Shown here: piece by piece, positions 31,087-38,663 of the stretch
How positions within the stretch are numbered: position 1 is the stretch's first letter
Layout of the letters: each line of letters starts with the position of its first letter
Assembly: GCA_964574215.1 (NCBI GenBank)
Contig: CAZNLR010000008.1
Span: forward strand, 1-64,000
Reading direction: 5' to 3'
DNA: 64,000 nt
DNA from: GCA-2725625 sp964574215
Lineage (GTDB): Bacteria > Pseudomonadota > Alphaproteobacteria > Rhodospirillales > UBA2165
Notes under the pieces: model-generated
Told to the model about the DNA's origin: nothing
What the model saw: only the letters and a program-made list of their open reading frames with translations
Database searches by the model: none
Program-made: the position numbers and the translations under genes

Positions 31087-32724
31087 ATGAGCAATAAGAT
31101 TACCGTCCACGACCCGAGAGGGTATCCGCCCGTGGTGACGGGCAAACGGCTGGCGCCCCGGCTGGAAAGCCTGGACGGCAAGGTGGTCTTCCTGGTCGAC
31201 TGTCTATTCGACAATTCCGAAGTCTTTATGAACGAGTTGCAGAATTGGTTCGCCGAACATATGCCCACCGTTGAAACGCGAACCATCCAACCCAAAGAAA
31301 GTTGGGTCGACGACGCCGGTATGCGGGCCGCTGTCGAGGCAGAGGGCGATGCAGCCATCCTCGGGGTCGGATTGTGAAGCACCTGCAGTCCGACGGTCGT
31401 CGGATTGGCCATGTCACTTGAACAGGGCGGTGTTCCTACTGTTGCTGTCCATACCCATACCTTTGCGCGCCTGGCCAAGTCGGCGGCCCGCGCCAACGGG
31501 ATGCCGACCACCCGCCAGGCCTTCGTGCCGCAACCAGTCGTCGACAAGACACCGGCGCAACTACGGGCGTATATTGAAGGTTCCGATCCCGTAACAAACC
31601 GGCCTTTTATGCAGGAATTGATCGAGAGCCTGTCACACCCTTTGAACGACAATGACATCAAAGGGCTCTCTTTCGAACGTACCACCCCCCGGCTATTGGA
31701 ACCCGACACCGAGGAAAATCTACGCCAGCAGTTTATTGATAACTTTTGGACCGATTTCCTGCCCATCGTTCTTCCGACCGAAGATCGCGTCGCTGCCATG
31801 CTGGAAGGCACGTCGCATGCACCCGACGAAGTGGTCGGCAGACTGCGCCCCACGGCCTTTCGAGAATTTTGGGAATTTGACGTCGAGAAAGTAGCCGTTA
31901 ACGCCGTCATGGCCGGCGCCAAACCGGAATATTTTCCGGTTATCCTAGCCCTGGCCGCGAGCGGCACGTCGGCGCGGTCGAGCAGCACCAATTCTTTCGC
32001 CACCATCGCGGTTGTCAACGGCCCCATTCGTCACGAGATCGATATGAATGACGGCATCGGCGTCATGGGGCCCTACAACCACGCCAACGCCACCATCGGA
32101 CGCGCCTATAACCTGTTGTCGATCAATCTCCAGGGCGGCTCGGTTCCCGGCGATACCTACATGGGTACCTTCGGCAACTGGTACAATTACAGTGCGACTT
32201 TTGCCGAGGCCGAGGAGCGCAGCCCCTGGGCGCCGCTCCACGTTCAGAAAGGATTCGATGCGAATGAGAGCGCTGTCAGCGTCTTTTTCGGCGGCTGGTA
32301 TACCCACGCCGGTTACGGCCCGCGGGAGGAAACCTGGCAAGACAAACTGATCCGGTCCTTTGCCGCCTGCGAGCACAATATTCCGCCGGTGCTGGTGCTT
32401 GATCCCATTGTTGCCCGTGCCTTTGTCGAACGCGGCTTCGACACCAAGGAAAAGTTCATCAACTGGTGTTCGGAAAACGCCCGCCTGCCCGCCCGTGAAT
32501 ATTGGGACAATATGTGGATTCAGACCTTGAAACGTCCCTTGGCAGTGGCCGGGGTTGAACCTTTCGCCTCACGGCTCAAAGCGGACCCGGACGAACTGAT
32601 CAGCGTTTTCGCGCCGGAGGACCTGAACGTCGTCGTCGCCGGCGGTGAAACCCAGGGTGCGTGGAAAATGATTTCAGGCGACTATGTGGGTGAGGCAACC
32701 CGATCGGTAGACAAGTGGCGTTAG
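31087..32724 (+). CDS. Predicted selenoprotein of UGSC type (in-frame UGA = Sec97)
   Basis: Two frames, 31087-31374 and from 31378, are in the same phase and separated only by TGA at 31375-31377. Read as selenocysteine the product has 545 residues. Residue 97 is U and 98-100 are S-T-C, giving a UxxC redox motif after AAILGVGL. The N-terminal 170 residues (start MSNKITVHDPRGYPP, then DGKVVFLVDCLFDNSEVFM) resemble the UGSC-family layout as I remember it, down to the GVPTVAVHT strand spaced 18 residues after U. The larger C-terminal part (about 180-545) contains VVNGPIRHEI, GPYNHANATIGRA and EERSPWAPLHV and is of unknown function. GGGGAG stands before the ATG. A SECIS-like hairpin follows the UGA. 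A reductase gene precedes it. Confidence 0.85.
31375..31407 (+). promoter_or_regulatory. UGA selenocysteine codon and bacterial SECIS-like hairpin
   Basis: TGA (31375-31377) is followed at 31386 by CAGTCCGAC, loop GGTC (31395-31398), GTCGGATTG: nine base pairs with one G-U. The GGU of the loop begins 17 nt after the UGA, against 18 nt in the E. coli fdhF SECIS as I count it, and the loop starts with GG as SelB needs. No such strong hairpin is expected by chance at exactly this spot. Confidence 0.8.
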
Positions 32725-32734
32725 CCGAATTGGA

Positions 32735-33382
32735 CTAAATCGGTCGGAAAATCCGGCGGCCGATCCTTGGCATAAGACCCATGCCTTTTTTCAGTCGGTC
32801 GCCGACTTTGCTTCCCAACTTGGGAAGCTTGAGCACGTCATTGATGCGGCGCTCCAGGAACCCCCAACTCTCCTCAAATCCCTCTGATTCGTCGGCGAGC
32901 CAGTAGAGCACCGTCGCCGAATAAACCCCCAGCAGAAGGCCCCGTTTGGTGTAGTAGTTAAAATCGGTGGAAGTATCGCCCGTGGCGTACCAGATAGCGT
33001 CCACTGTGTTCAGGGAGCACCGCATACCGATCAGATGGTTTTGCGGCAATGAAAGATAGGTCAGCAGACGCCGGATGGATTCCCGATGGGCGGCAACGAC
33101 TTCCAGCCGGGCCCGGGTCGCCGCGATGATCCGGTCGCGGACACTCATCGAATCCAAATCCATTTTACTGATTTCTTTCAACATCTGGCGGTCGGCATGA
33201 TTGTTGAAATGGGCCGCCAATTCCGAGACGCCACCCGGAAAGACCACCAGCCCCTCCGATTCTCCGAGTCCCGAGTCTTTTAGCCCTGCTGCCAGGGCCT
33301 TCTGGCTCCAGCCGTCAAACAAGACATGAGGCAAAACCGCCAGAAGTATCTCATCCCGCTCTTTTTCTACCGATTCAGTCAT
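32735..33382 (-). CDS. COQ9-family ubiquinone biosynthesis protein
   Basis: COQ9 proteins bind lipids and assist the hydroxylase COQ7 in ubiquinone synthesis. The 215-residue protein has a TetR-like N-terminal helical part (EILLAVLPHVLFDGWSQKALAAG), the DSMSVRDRIIAATRARLEV segment, and the conserved core NTVDAIWYATGDTSTDFNYYTKRGLLLGVYSATVLYW (about 123-160). The C-terminal helix is basic and amphipathic and could contact the membrane. It overlaps the def stop by eight bases. Confidence 0.92.
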   Translation of the reverse strand: MTESVEKERDEILLAVLPHVLFDGWSQKALAAGLKDSGLGESEGLVVFPGGVSELAAHFNNHADRQMLKEISKMDLDSMSVRDRIIAATRARLEVVAAHRESIRRLLTYLSLPQNHLIGMRCSLNTVDAIWYATGDTSTDFNYYTKRGLLLGVYSATVLYWLADESEGFEESWGFLERRINDVLKLPKLGSKVGDRLKKGMGLMPRIGRRIFRPI

Positions 33383-33959
33383 CGTCTTTCTCTAATAAAA
33401 CCCGGCCCGCCCGTAGCATGGGAATATTCTGGTTGGTTTCCTCGGCAAATCCAAGAAATTTCAGATCGCTCATTCGCATGGGGTAGAGCAAACCGTCCAG
33501 ATGATCGCATTCGTGTTGAACGGCGCGGGCATGAAAACCGCTGGCCGTTCTTTCCTGCCGACCTCCCTCGAGATCGGTCCAGTGATAGCGGATACGAGCG
33601 TGACGGGGCACCGCCCCCATCAGATCGGGTACGGAAAGACAGGCTTCCCAGTCTACTTCTGTCTCATCACCGATGGGTTCGATTTCCGGGTTGATCATAA
33701 CCGTCAATTCTTCGGGCGCTTCGTCGTCGCCATTCTCTTCTTCGTCAGCGCCATTTCTGCCGGGCGGTATGAAAAATATAACCACTCTCTTGGATACGTG
33801 GACCTGGGGCGCCGCCAAGCCGACACCGCGGGCGTCCTCCAGGGTATCGATCATATCCTCAACCAGAGCGGCGATTTCGGGATCGGTTGGGTCTTCGACT
33901 TTTTCCGCGACGCTATGCAGCACGGGGTGTCCCATTCGGGCTATTTTCAGTATGGCCAT
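33375..33959 (-). CDS. def: Peptide deformylase
   Basis: Removes the formyl group from nascent peptides. I start at ATG 33959 (MAILKIARMGHPVL), the usual N-terminus; TTG 33977 would add six residues. Motifs are complete: GVGLAAPQV (motif 1), EACLSVPDL (motif 2, metal-binding Cys) and QHECDHLDG (motif 3, HExxH). An acidic insert GADEEENGDDEAPEE lies between motif 1 and 2 (about 80-95) and is longer than in most homologues. The gene precedes COQ9, not fmt as often seen. Confidence 0.95.
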   Translation of the reverse strand: MAILKIARMGHPVLHSVAEKVEDPTDPEIAALVEDMIDTLEDARGVGLAAPQVHVSKRVVIFFIPPGRNGADEEENGDDEAPEELTVMINPEIEPIGDETEVDWEACLSVPDLMGAVPRHARIRYHWTDLEGGRQERTASGFHARAVQHECDHLDGLLYPMRMSDLKFLGFAEETNQNIPMLRAGRVLLEKDDD

Positions 33960-34105
33960 ACGCTTTATATGGCCCAAAAAACGGGTGAATCCAATAAATT
34001 AGGGCGAATTTCTTCAAAAAATCGCCCGACACCCTTCCCTTTCGAGGCTAGGCATGTTAGAAGGCGCTCCCTTTTAACGAATCCGCCTAAGGAGTGATTG
34101 AGCAC

Positions 34106-34309
34106 GTGTATGTGACCGTCCGCGATAATAATGTCGACCAGGCCCTGAAAGCGCTGAAAAAGAAGATGCAGCGTGAGGGCGTCTTCCGGGAAATGAAACT
34201 ACGCCGTTCGTACGAAAAGCCGTCCGAACGCAAAGCCCGGGAAAAAGCCGAAGCAATTCGGCGGGCGCGGAAGCTGGAACGCAAGCGTTTAGAACGCGAA
34301 GGCTTCTAG
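34106..34309 (+). CDS. rpsU: 30S ribosomal protein bS21
   Basis: I start at GTG 34106, giving MYVTVRDNNVDQALKALKK, which fits the family N-terminus and places GGAG 11 bases upstream; a GTG at 34094 would overlap its own ribosome site. FREMKLRRSYEKPSERKAREK and the highly basic RRARKLERKRLEREGF tail follow. The 67-residue length is normal. bS21 helps select initiation sites on mRNA. Confidence 0.93.
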   Translation: MYVTVRDNNVDQALKALKKKMQREGVFREMKLRRSYEKPSERKAREKAEAIRRARKLERKRLEREGF

Positions 34310-34376
34310 AAGCACCGTTTCACCGCCTCCCACCACTGCCCGACTTTAAGAAATTCTAAATTTTCGAAATCTTTAC

Positions 34377-34397
34377 GGTCCGGTTATTTACCGGACC
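34377..34397 (+). terminator. Hairpin after rpsU
   Basis: GGTCCGGT - TATTT - ACCGGACC is a perfect 8-bp stem 68 bases after the rpsU stop. Only TTAAG follows, so termination would be weak; attenuation or mRNA stabilisation is also possible. Confidence 0.5.
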
Positions 34398-34469
34398 TTA
34401 AGCCGTGCGCGCTATCCTGATCAGCCCTTTATCGGGTAAACTGATGCAACGGAACTACGGGCAGCAATC

Positions 34470-35999
34470 ATGGACGGCGGATTCGATCAGGATGGTATGG
34501 AAAAAGAGACGGTGCGCTATGAACTCCGTTATGCTTTCAATTCTCGTACCGATCAACACGAACTGCGCTTGAGAAGCCGTGGCGGTGGTAAGAATTTCTC
34601 TATTCATACCCATTTCAATCTGTTGTCGGAGAAGGGCGAGATCATCGACAACCCGCCCATTACCCCTGATGTCGCAACCTTTATTTTCGAGAATTTCGAG
34701 ACCCGCGGAGATACCGCTTCATTTGAAATTTATCGCGAGGATTTAGCTTCTGGCAAGCTTGGAGACAGCAGAGACGGTAATCTCCGTCCCGAAGATGTCA
34801 GACACAATCTGACAACCACTGAACACTCCTATACCGCGACCGGCGCCAAGCTTACCTTCCATGCGCCCATATTCGATAAATATCGCGAAACCGGATACGG
34901 CAGCATCATTAGGGCGACCATGACCTTGCATCAGGTTTGCAGCTCCAAGTGCCAGTACTGTTCTACCATTTTGCGCAATCGAGCAGACGCCATCACCCTT
35001 GATGAAGCGAAGCAATTCGTAACCGCGCTTTACGATTATCAGGCGGCCTTCAATAGAGACAAGTTTGCCAAGTACAACGATGACTACAAAAAGCGCACCG
35101 GAACGGATATTCGCCTAAGGGGACTGATACTATCAGGCGGCGGCCAGCCTAATTTGTGGCCCCATTTTTCCGAGTTCGTCCGTTGGCTGGCGGAACGGGA
35201 TATCGATCTGGGCCTGATCACCAACGGTTTTCCGAAAGACATTCCCGAGGACATCTATAACAACTTCAAATGGATCCGAATTTCGATTACGCCCGGTGAC
35301 GCCTCTCCCCACTATCCCGGCGGCCGGTTCGATGACCAGTACATTCCCGGGACCATCAAACACAACGACGAAATCACGGTCGGGTATTCCTATGTTTTCG
35401 GCCCCTGGACCGATGACGAAATACTGCAACGAATCGACCGGTCCGTCGAAGCGGACGGATTCCGGTATTGCCGCATGCTGACAGACTGTAACCTCACACG
35501 TCAGGGTCAATTGGCCGCCCACCACGAACTGGCGGAAAAACTCCACCGAATTGGACTGATCGACGGGCAAGGTGAACCTCTGGGGCGGCTGTTTCATCAA
35601 CTGAAGTACCATGGCGAGCGCCAAGAAGCGGCTGAATTGTGGGACGAGGGTCAGTGTTATCTTCAAATTTACAATGCCTTTTGGGACACCACGGGCCATG
35701 AAGAAAACGGTTTCTCTCACTGCTATCCCTGCGACTCGGTCACCGTACTGGCGGAAGAGGCAGGCGACCGGCAGATTTCCGTTTCCGAAAGACGCTTCAA
35801 TCCCGACAAATGGGGGACCGTTAAAAATACCGAGATTGAAAAACTTTTTACCGAACCCGTGCATCCCTGGTTCGATCCTCGTGATATCTGCACGTCCTGC
35901 CTGTTCATGCGCAATAACCGCACCGTCAAACAGCTCAGCCGGGACGGTGACCAAAATTTTCATGTTCCGGGTAAAATCGAACATGTAAACTTTCCCTAA
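34470..35999 (+). CDS. Radical SAM protein with C-terminal cysteine region
   Basis: A 509-residue enzyme. After an N-terminal beta-rich region (about 1-145) comes the radical SAM cluster motif CSSKCQYC (about 158-165), then the glycine-rich SAM contact LILSGGGQPNLW (about 216-227) and LGLITNGFP. The C-terminal part has several cysteines, GQCYLQIY, SHCYPCDS and DICTSCLF, which may bind a second Fe-S cluster as in SPASM or twitch domains. It is the first gene of a run with two methyltransferases and a glycosyltransferase. Product unknown. Confidence 0.82.
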   Translation: MDGGFDQDGMEKETVRYELRYAFNSRTDQHELRLRSRGGGKNFSIHTHFNLLSEKGEIIDNPPITPDVATFIFENFETRGDTASFEIYREDLASGKLGDSRDGNLRPEDVRHNLTTTEHSYTATGAKLTFHAPIFDKYRETGYGSIIRATMTLHQVCSSKCQYCSTILRNRADAITLDEAKQFVTALYDYQAAFNRDKFAKYNDDYKKRTGTDIRLRGLILSGGGQPNLWPHFSEFVRWLAERDIDLGLITNGFPKDIPEDIYNNFKWIRISITPGDASPHYPGGRFDDQYIPGTIKHNDEITVGYSYVFGPWTDDEILQRIDRSVEADGFRYCRMLTDCNLTRQGQLAAHHELAEKLHRIGLIDGQGEPLGRLFHQLKYHGERQEAAELWDEGQCYLQIYNAFWDTTGHEENGFSHCYPCDSVTVLAEEAGDRQISVSERRFNPDKWGTVKNTEIEKLFTEPVHPWFDPRDICTSCLFMRNNRTVKQLSRDGDQNFHVPGKIEHVNFP

Positions 36000-36021
36000 G
36001 CTATTCAACAAAGAGACGAAT

Positions 36022-36705
36022 ATGGACAAAAATCTCCGCACCAATCCATCTCCCCAGGCATACGACCGAGAGTATTTCGAAAGCGGTGTGGTTACCGGCG
36101 TCTCCGGCTATATGAATTACAGTTGGATGCCCGAACTTACGTTGCGCATGGTCCATTACCTGATCCGGCACCTCCCCATTGAGAGCGATCAAACCATTCT
36201 GGATTATGGCTGCGCCAAGGGTTTCGTCGTTAAGGCCTTGCGTATACTCGACTACGAAGCCTACGGGGTCGATCTATCTGAATACGCCATCGAACGAGCC
36301 GACGGAGAAGTCAGGGATTTTTGCAAACTCGTCACCGGGTGCGGTGATCCGACGATATTTGAACGGCGCTATAATTGGATGATCGCCAAGGACGTTTTTG
36401 AACATATCGCTGAAGACGAACTCCGAACTCTTCTGGGTTCGGCGACGGTATATGTGGAACGGATTTTTGCCGTTATTCCCTTAGCAGCGGATAATTCAAG
36501 CGGCGCCTATATTGTTCCAGAATACGACCGCGACGCGACGCACGTGATCGCCAAGACAGGTAAATGGTGGCAGGCGTTGTTCGAGCAGGCCGGCTGGAAT
36601 ATCCAGCAATATGCAACCGATTTTCCTGGCTGTAAGGAAAACTGGACGTCAAAATGGCCCAACGGCAACGGATTTTTTATTCTGAATCAAGCCGGAAGTA
36701 AGTAG
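36022..36705 (+). CDS. Class I SAM-dependent methyltransferase
   Basis: A 227-residue protein. Motif I is ILDYGCAKGFVVKAL (about 60-74); the acidic residue after strand 2 is in YGVDLSEYAIERA; motif III region is WMIAKDVFEHIAEDEL (about 118-133). The fold is Methyltransf_11/23 type. It starts 22 bases after the radical SAM gene and is followed after 13 bases by a second methyltransferase. Substrate unknown; in such clusters O- or C-methylation of a sugar or natural product is common. Confidence 0.85.
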   Translation: MDKNLRTNPSPQAYDREYFESGVVTGVSGYMNYSWMPELTLRMVHYLIRHLPIESDQTILDYGCAKGFVVKALRILDYEAYGVDLSEYAIERADGEVRDFCKLVTGCGDPTIFERRYNWMIAKDVFEHIAEDELRTLLGSATVYVERIFAVIPLAADNSSGAYIVPEYDRDATHVIAKTGKWWQALFEQAGWNIQQYATDFPGCKENWTSKWPNGNGFFILNQAGSK

Positions 36706-36718
36706 GTAGTTCCCGTCA

Positions 36719-37570
36719 ATGCCGCAAAAAATTCTATCTCAAGATAATTTTCAGCAGTATTTGGAAACCGGATCCAGGAAGGTTCAGGGCTACCTGCAAA
36801 GCGGCGCAGCATCCCTTATTTGGTCTCTGTTTGATATCCAGGATGAATTGGGCGTTACCGGCAATATAGCCGAAATCGGCGTCTATCACGGCAAACTGTT
36901 TATTCTACTTTGCCATGGGTTGAACCAGGGTGAGAAGGCCTTCGCCATAGACCTGTTCGATTCCGAGCCGGAAATCCAGGGCATAAAAACCGAAGAGGAC
37001 CGGCAACGGTTCAGTGCCGACAATTTAAAGCGGCACTTGCAGGAAAACTCGATCGGAGAAGACATTGCGCAATTGGTTACGGCCAATAGCCGGAACCTTA
37101 CACCTGATGATTTAGAGAGACATTTTGGCGGCACAAACATCAGGCTGTTCAGCGTCGATGGCGATCATTCCAAGGAGGGCGTTTATCACGATCTGAACTT
37201 GGCAGCAGCGTCAATGGCTAACGGCGGCGTTGTGCTGATCGACGACCTATTCAATACGCTCTGTCCGTCTCAAACCGAAGCCATCATAGATTTTTTCCGG
37301 GAAGACAACCACGATCTGGAACCGGTGGCGATCGCCGCCTCGAACGGCCCCATCACCACCGGCGCGGCAAAACTCATTGCAGCGAAAAGCGAATTTGCCA
37401 CCATTTACAAAGCTTATCTTCAGCTTCTCAATCGGGATAACTATGTGCTTGCCGACCAATTTCTTGGACGAGACAAGATTCTGATATTCGATTTTCAGGA
37501 TAAACCGGTAAAATATCCATTGAACGATGCGGTTCGACAGGCCGTGGCCGAATTCACGGCGGCGCATTGA
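36719..37570 (+). CDS. Class I methyltransferase, TylF/MycF-like
   Basis: A 283-residue protein with the motif I variant GNIAEIGVYHGKLFILLCHGL (about 50-70) and FAIDLFDSEPEIQG, which resembles the class of macrocin O-methyltransferase (TylF) and related sugar methyltransferases. LFSVDGDHSKEGVYHDLNLAA and VVLIDDLFN contain the likely metal-binding Asp residues. Its stop overlaps the start of the glycosyltransferase gene (TGATG), implying tight coupling. Confidence 0.78.
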   Translation: MPQKILSQDNFQQYLETGSRKVQGYLQSGAASLIWSLFDIQDELGVTGNIAEIGVYHGKLFILLCHGLNQGEKAFAIDLFDSEPEIQGIKTEEDRQRFSADNLKRHLQENSIGEDIAQLVTANSRNLTPDDLERHFGGTNIRLFSVDGDHSKEGVYHDLNLAAASMANGGVVLIDDLFNTLCPSQTEAIIDFFREDNHDLEPVAIAASNGPITTGAAKLIAAKSEFATIYKAYLQLLNRDNYVLADQFLGRDKILIFDFQDKPVKYPLNDAVRQAVAEFTAAH

Positions 37571-38616
37571 TGGACATCAGCATCGTAATCGTTACGCGCA
37601 ACCGGGCGCGTTATCTGGCGGGGGCCTTGCTGTCATTGTCGCAGTTGGATGCAGCCGGTATTTCCTATGAAGTAATCGTCGCCGACAATGGATCGACCGA
37701 CGCCACCCGGGATATTTGCGCCACCTACGAAAAAATTCTACCCAATTTTCAGTTCTTTTTTGACGATCGGCCCGGCCAGATTGTGGGCTGGCACAAAGCT
37801 TTATTCCTGGCCCGGGGAGAGGTCATCTGTTTCATCGACGACGATACCCGCCCCCTGCCCCAATGGCTGAGCGCCGTGAAAGAGGTGTTTTCGGATTCCA
37901 CGGTCGGCCTGGCGACGGGTCCCATCACCCCCGAGTTCGAAACAGAACCGCCGGAATGGCGGGATGATATGCTGCTTCAGTATGACGGCGGTGTCTGGTC
38001 GGCTCAATGGGGCCTTTTGCAATTCGGAGACGATGTTAAAGCCATCCCGGCGGCTTTCGTCTGGGGCCGGAACTTCCTTGTGCGGCGGAGCGCCATGATC
38101 GAGGCAGGCGGCTTCCATCCCGGCGGCATGCCGTCCCATCTTTTTCATTTTACCGGTGACGGCGATATGGGAGCCGGCAAGGCCGTCGAGGCCAATGGCC
38201 ACAAGGTGATGTATCATCCGGAGGCGGCCGTCACCAACGTCTTTCAGAGCCACCAGAACGACCAGCAGGAAATCCAACGATGGATTTATGGCGAGGGGCT
38301 GGTCACCTCATATGTTCTTTTACGCGGATTGGCAGCGGCGAATCCCGATACTGACCGCCGGTCATTAACTGCGCTTACCTACAAAACCATAAGCGATAAT
38401 GAATTGGACAGTATCGGGCATGGCTATCTGAAGACGATGAGCGGTCTGCCCGACGACCTTCGACGCGTTTTCGAGACTGCCGGGCGGGAGGGTTTTGAAG
38501 ACCACCAGCGTTATTTCACCGAAGATCCGGCTTTTCGCGATTGGGTTCTACGCCCTAATTACCTGGATATTGATGCTTGCTATTCCCATCCGGAATTAGC
38601 GGCAGCGCCCATATAA
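37570..38616 (+). CDS. Glycosyltransferase family 2
   Basis: A 348-residue GT-A-fold enzyme starting at ATG 37570. The N-terminus DISIVIVTRNRARYLAGALLSL and VIVADNGSTDATRDI bind the nucleotide sugar, and FIDDDTRPLPQW (about 94-105) is the DXD-type metal site. HFTGDGDMGAGKAVEANGHKVMYHPEA is the usual acceptor/base region. It has no membrane helices, so it acts in the cytoplasm. It closes the radical SAM - methyltransferase cluster and ends in a strong shared terminator. Confidence 0.88.
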   Translation: MDISIVIVTRNRARYLAGALLSLSQLDAAGISYEVIVADNGSTDATRDICATYEKILPNFQFFFDDRPGQIVGWHKALFLARGEVICFIDDDTRPLPQWLSAVKEVFSDSTVGLATGPITPEFETEPPEWRDDMLLQYDGGVWSAQWGLLQFGDDVKAIPAAFVWGRNFLVRRSAMIEAGGFHPGGMPSHLFHFTGDGDMGAGKAVEANGHKVMYHPEAAVTNVFQSHQNDQQEIQRWIYGEGLVTSYVLLRGLAAANPDTDRRSLTALTYKTISDNELDSIGHGYLKTMSGLPDDLRRVFETAGREGFEDHQRYFTEDPAFRDWVLRPNYLDIDACYSHPELAAAPI

Positions 38617-38645
38617 AAACGGCCCCGATCATGTGGGGCCGTTTT
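38616..38645. terminator. Bidirectional terminator between the glycosyltransferase and pntB
   Basis: AAAACGGCCCC - GATCATGT - GGGGCCGTTTT: a perfect stem flanked by A-run and T-run, so it can end both the plus-strand cluster and the minus-strand pnt operon. Confidence 0.92.
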
Positions 38646-38663
38646 CACAATGCCTAATTGGCT

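Noticed and set aside
31375..31377. UGA as nonsense mutation or sequencing error
   Set aside because: Cannot be excluded without other genomes, but the coincidence of UxxC, a SECIS-like hairpin at the right distance and a TrxR-like neighbour makes recoding the better reading.
31405..32724. Independent 439-residue gene starting at ATG 31405
   Set aside because: No Shine-Dalgarno before this ATG, exact same phase as the upstream 96-codon frame, and the nine codons between UGA and ATG continue the protein pattern including the UxxC motif. Treated as one gene.
34000..34027. GGGCGA...TCGCCC hairpin upstream of def and rpsU
   Set aside because: Only six base pairs with a long AT loop; could be chance, so not listed as a feature.
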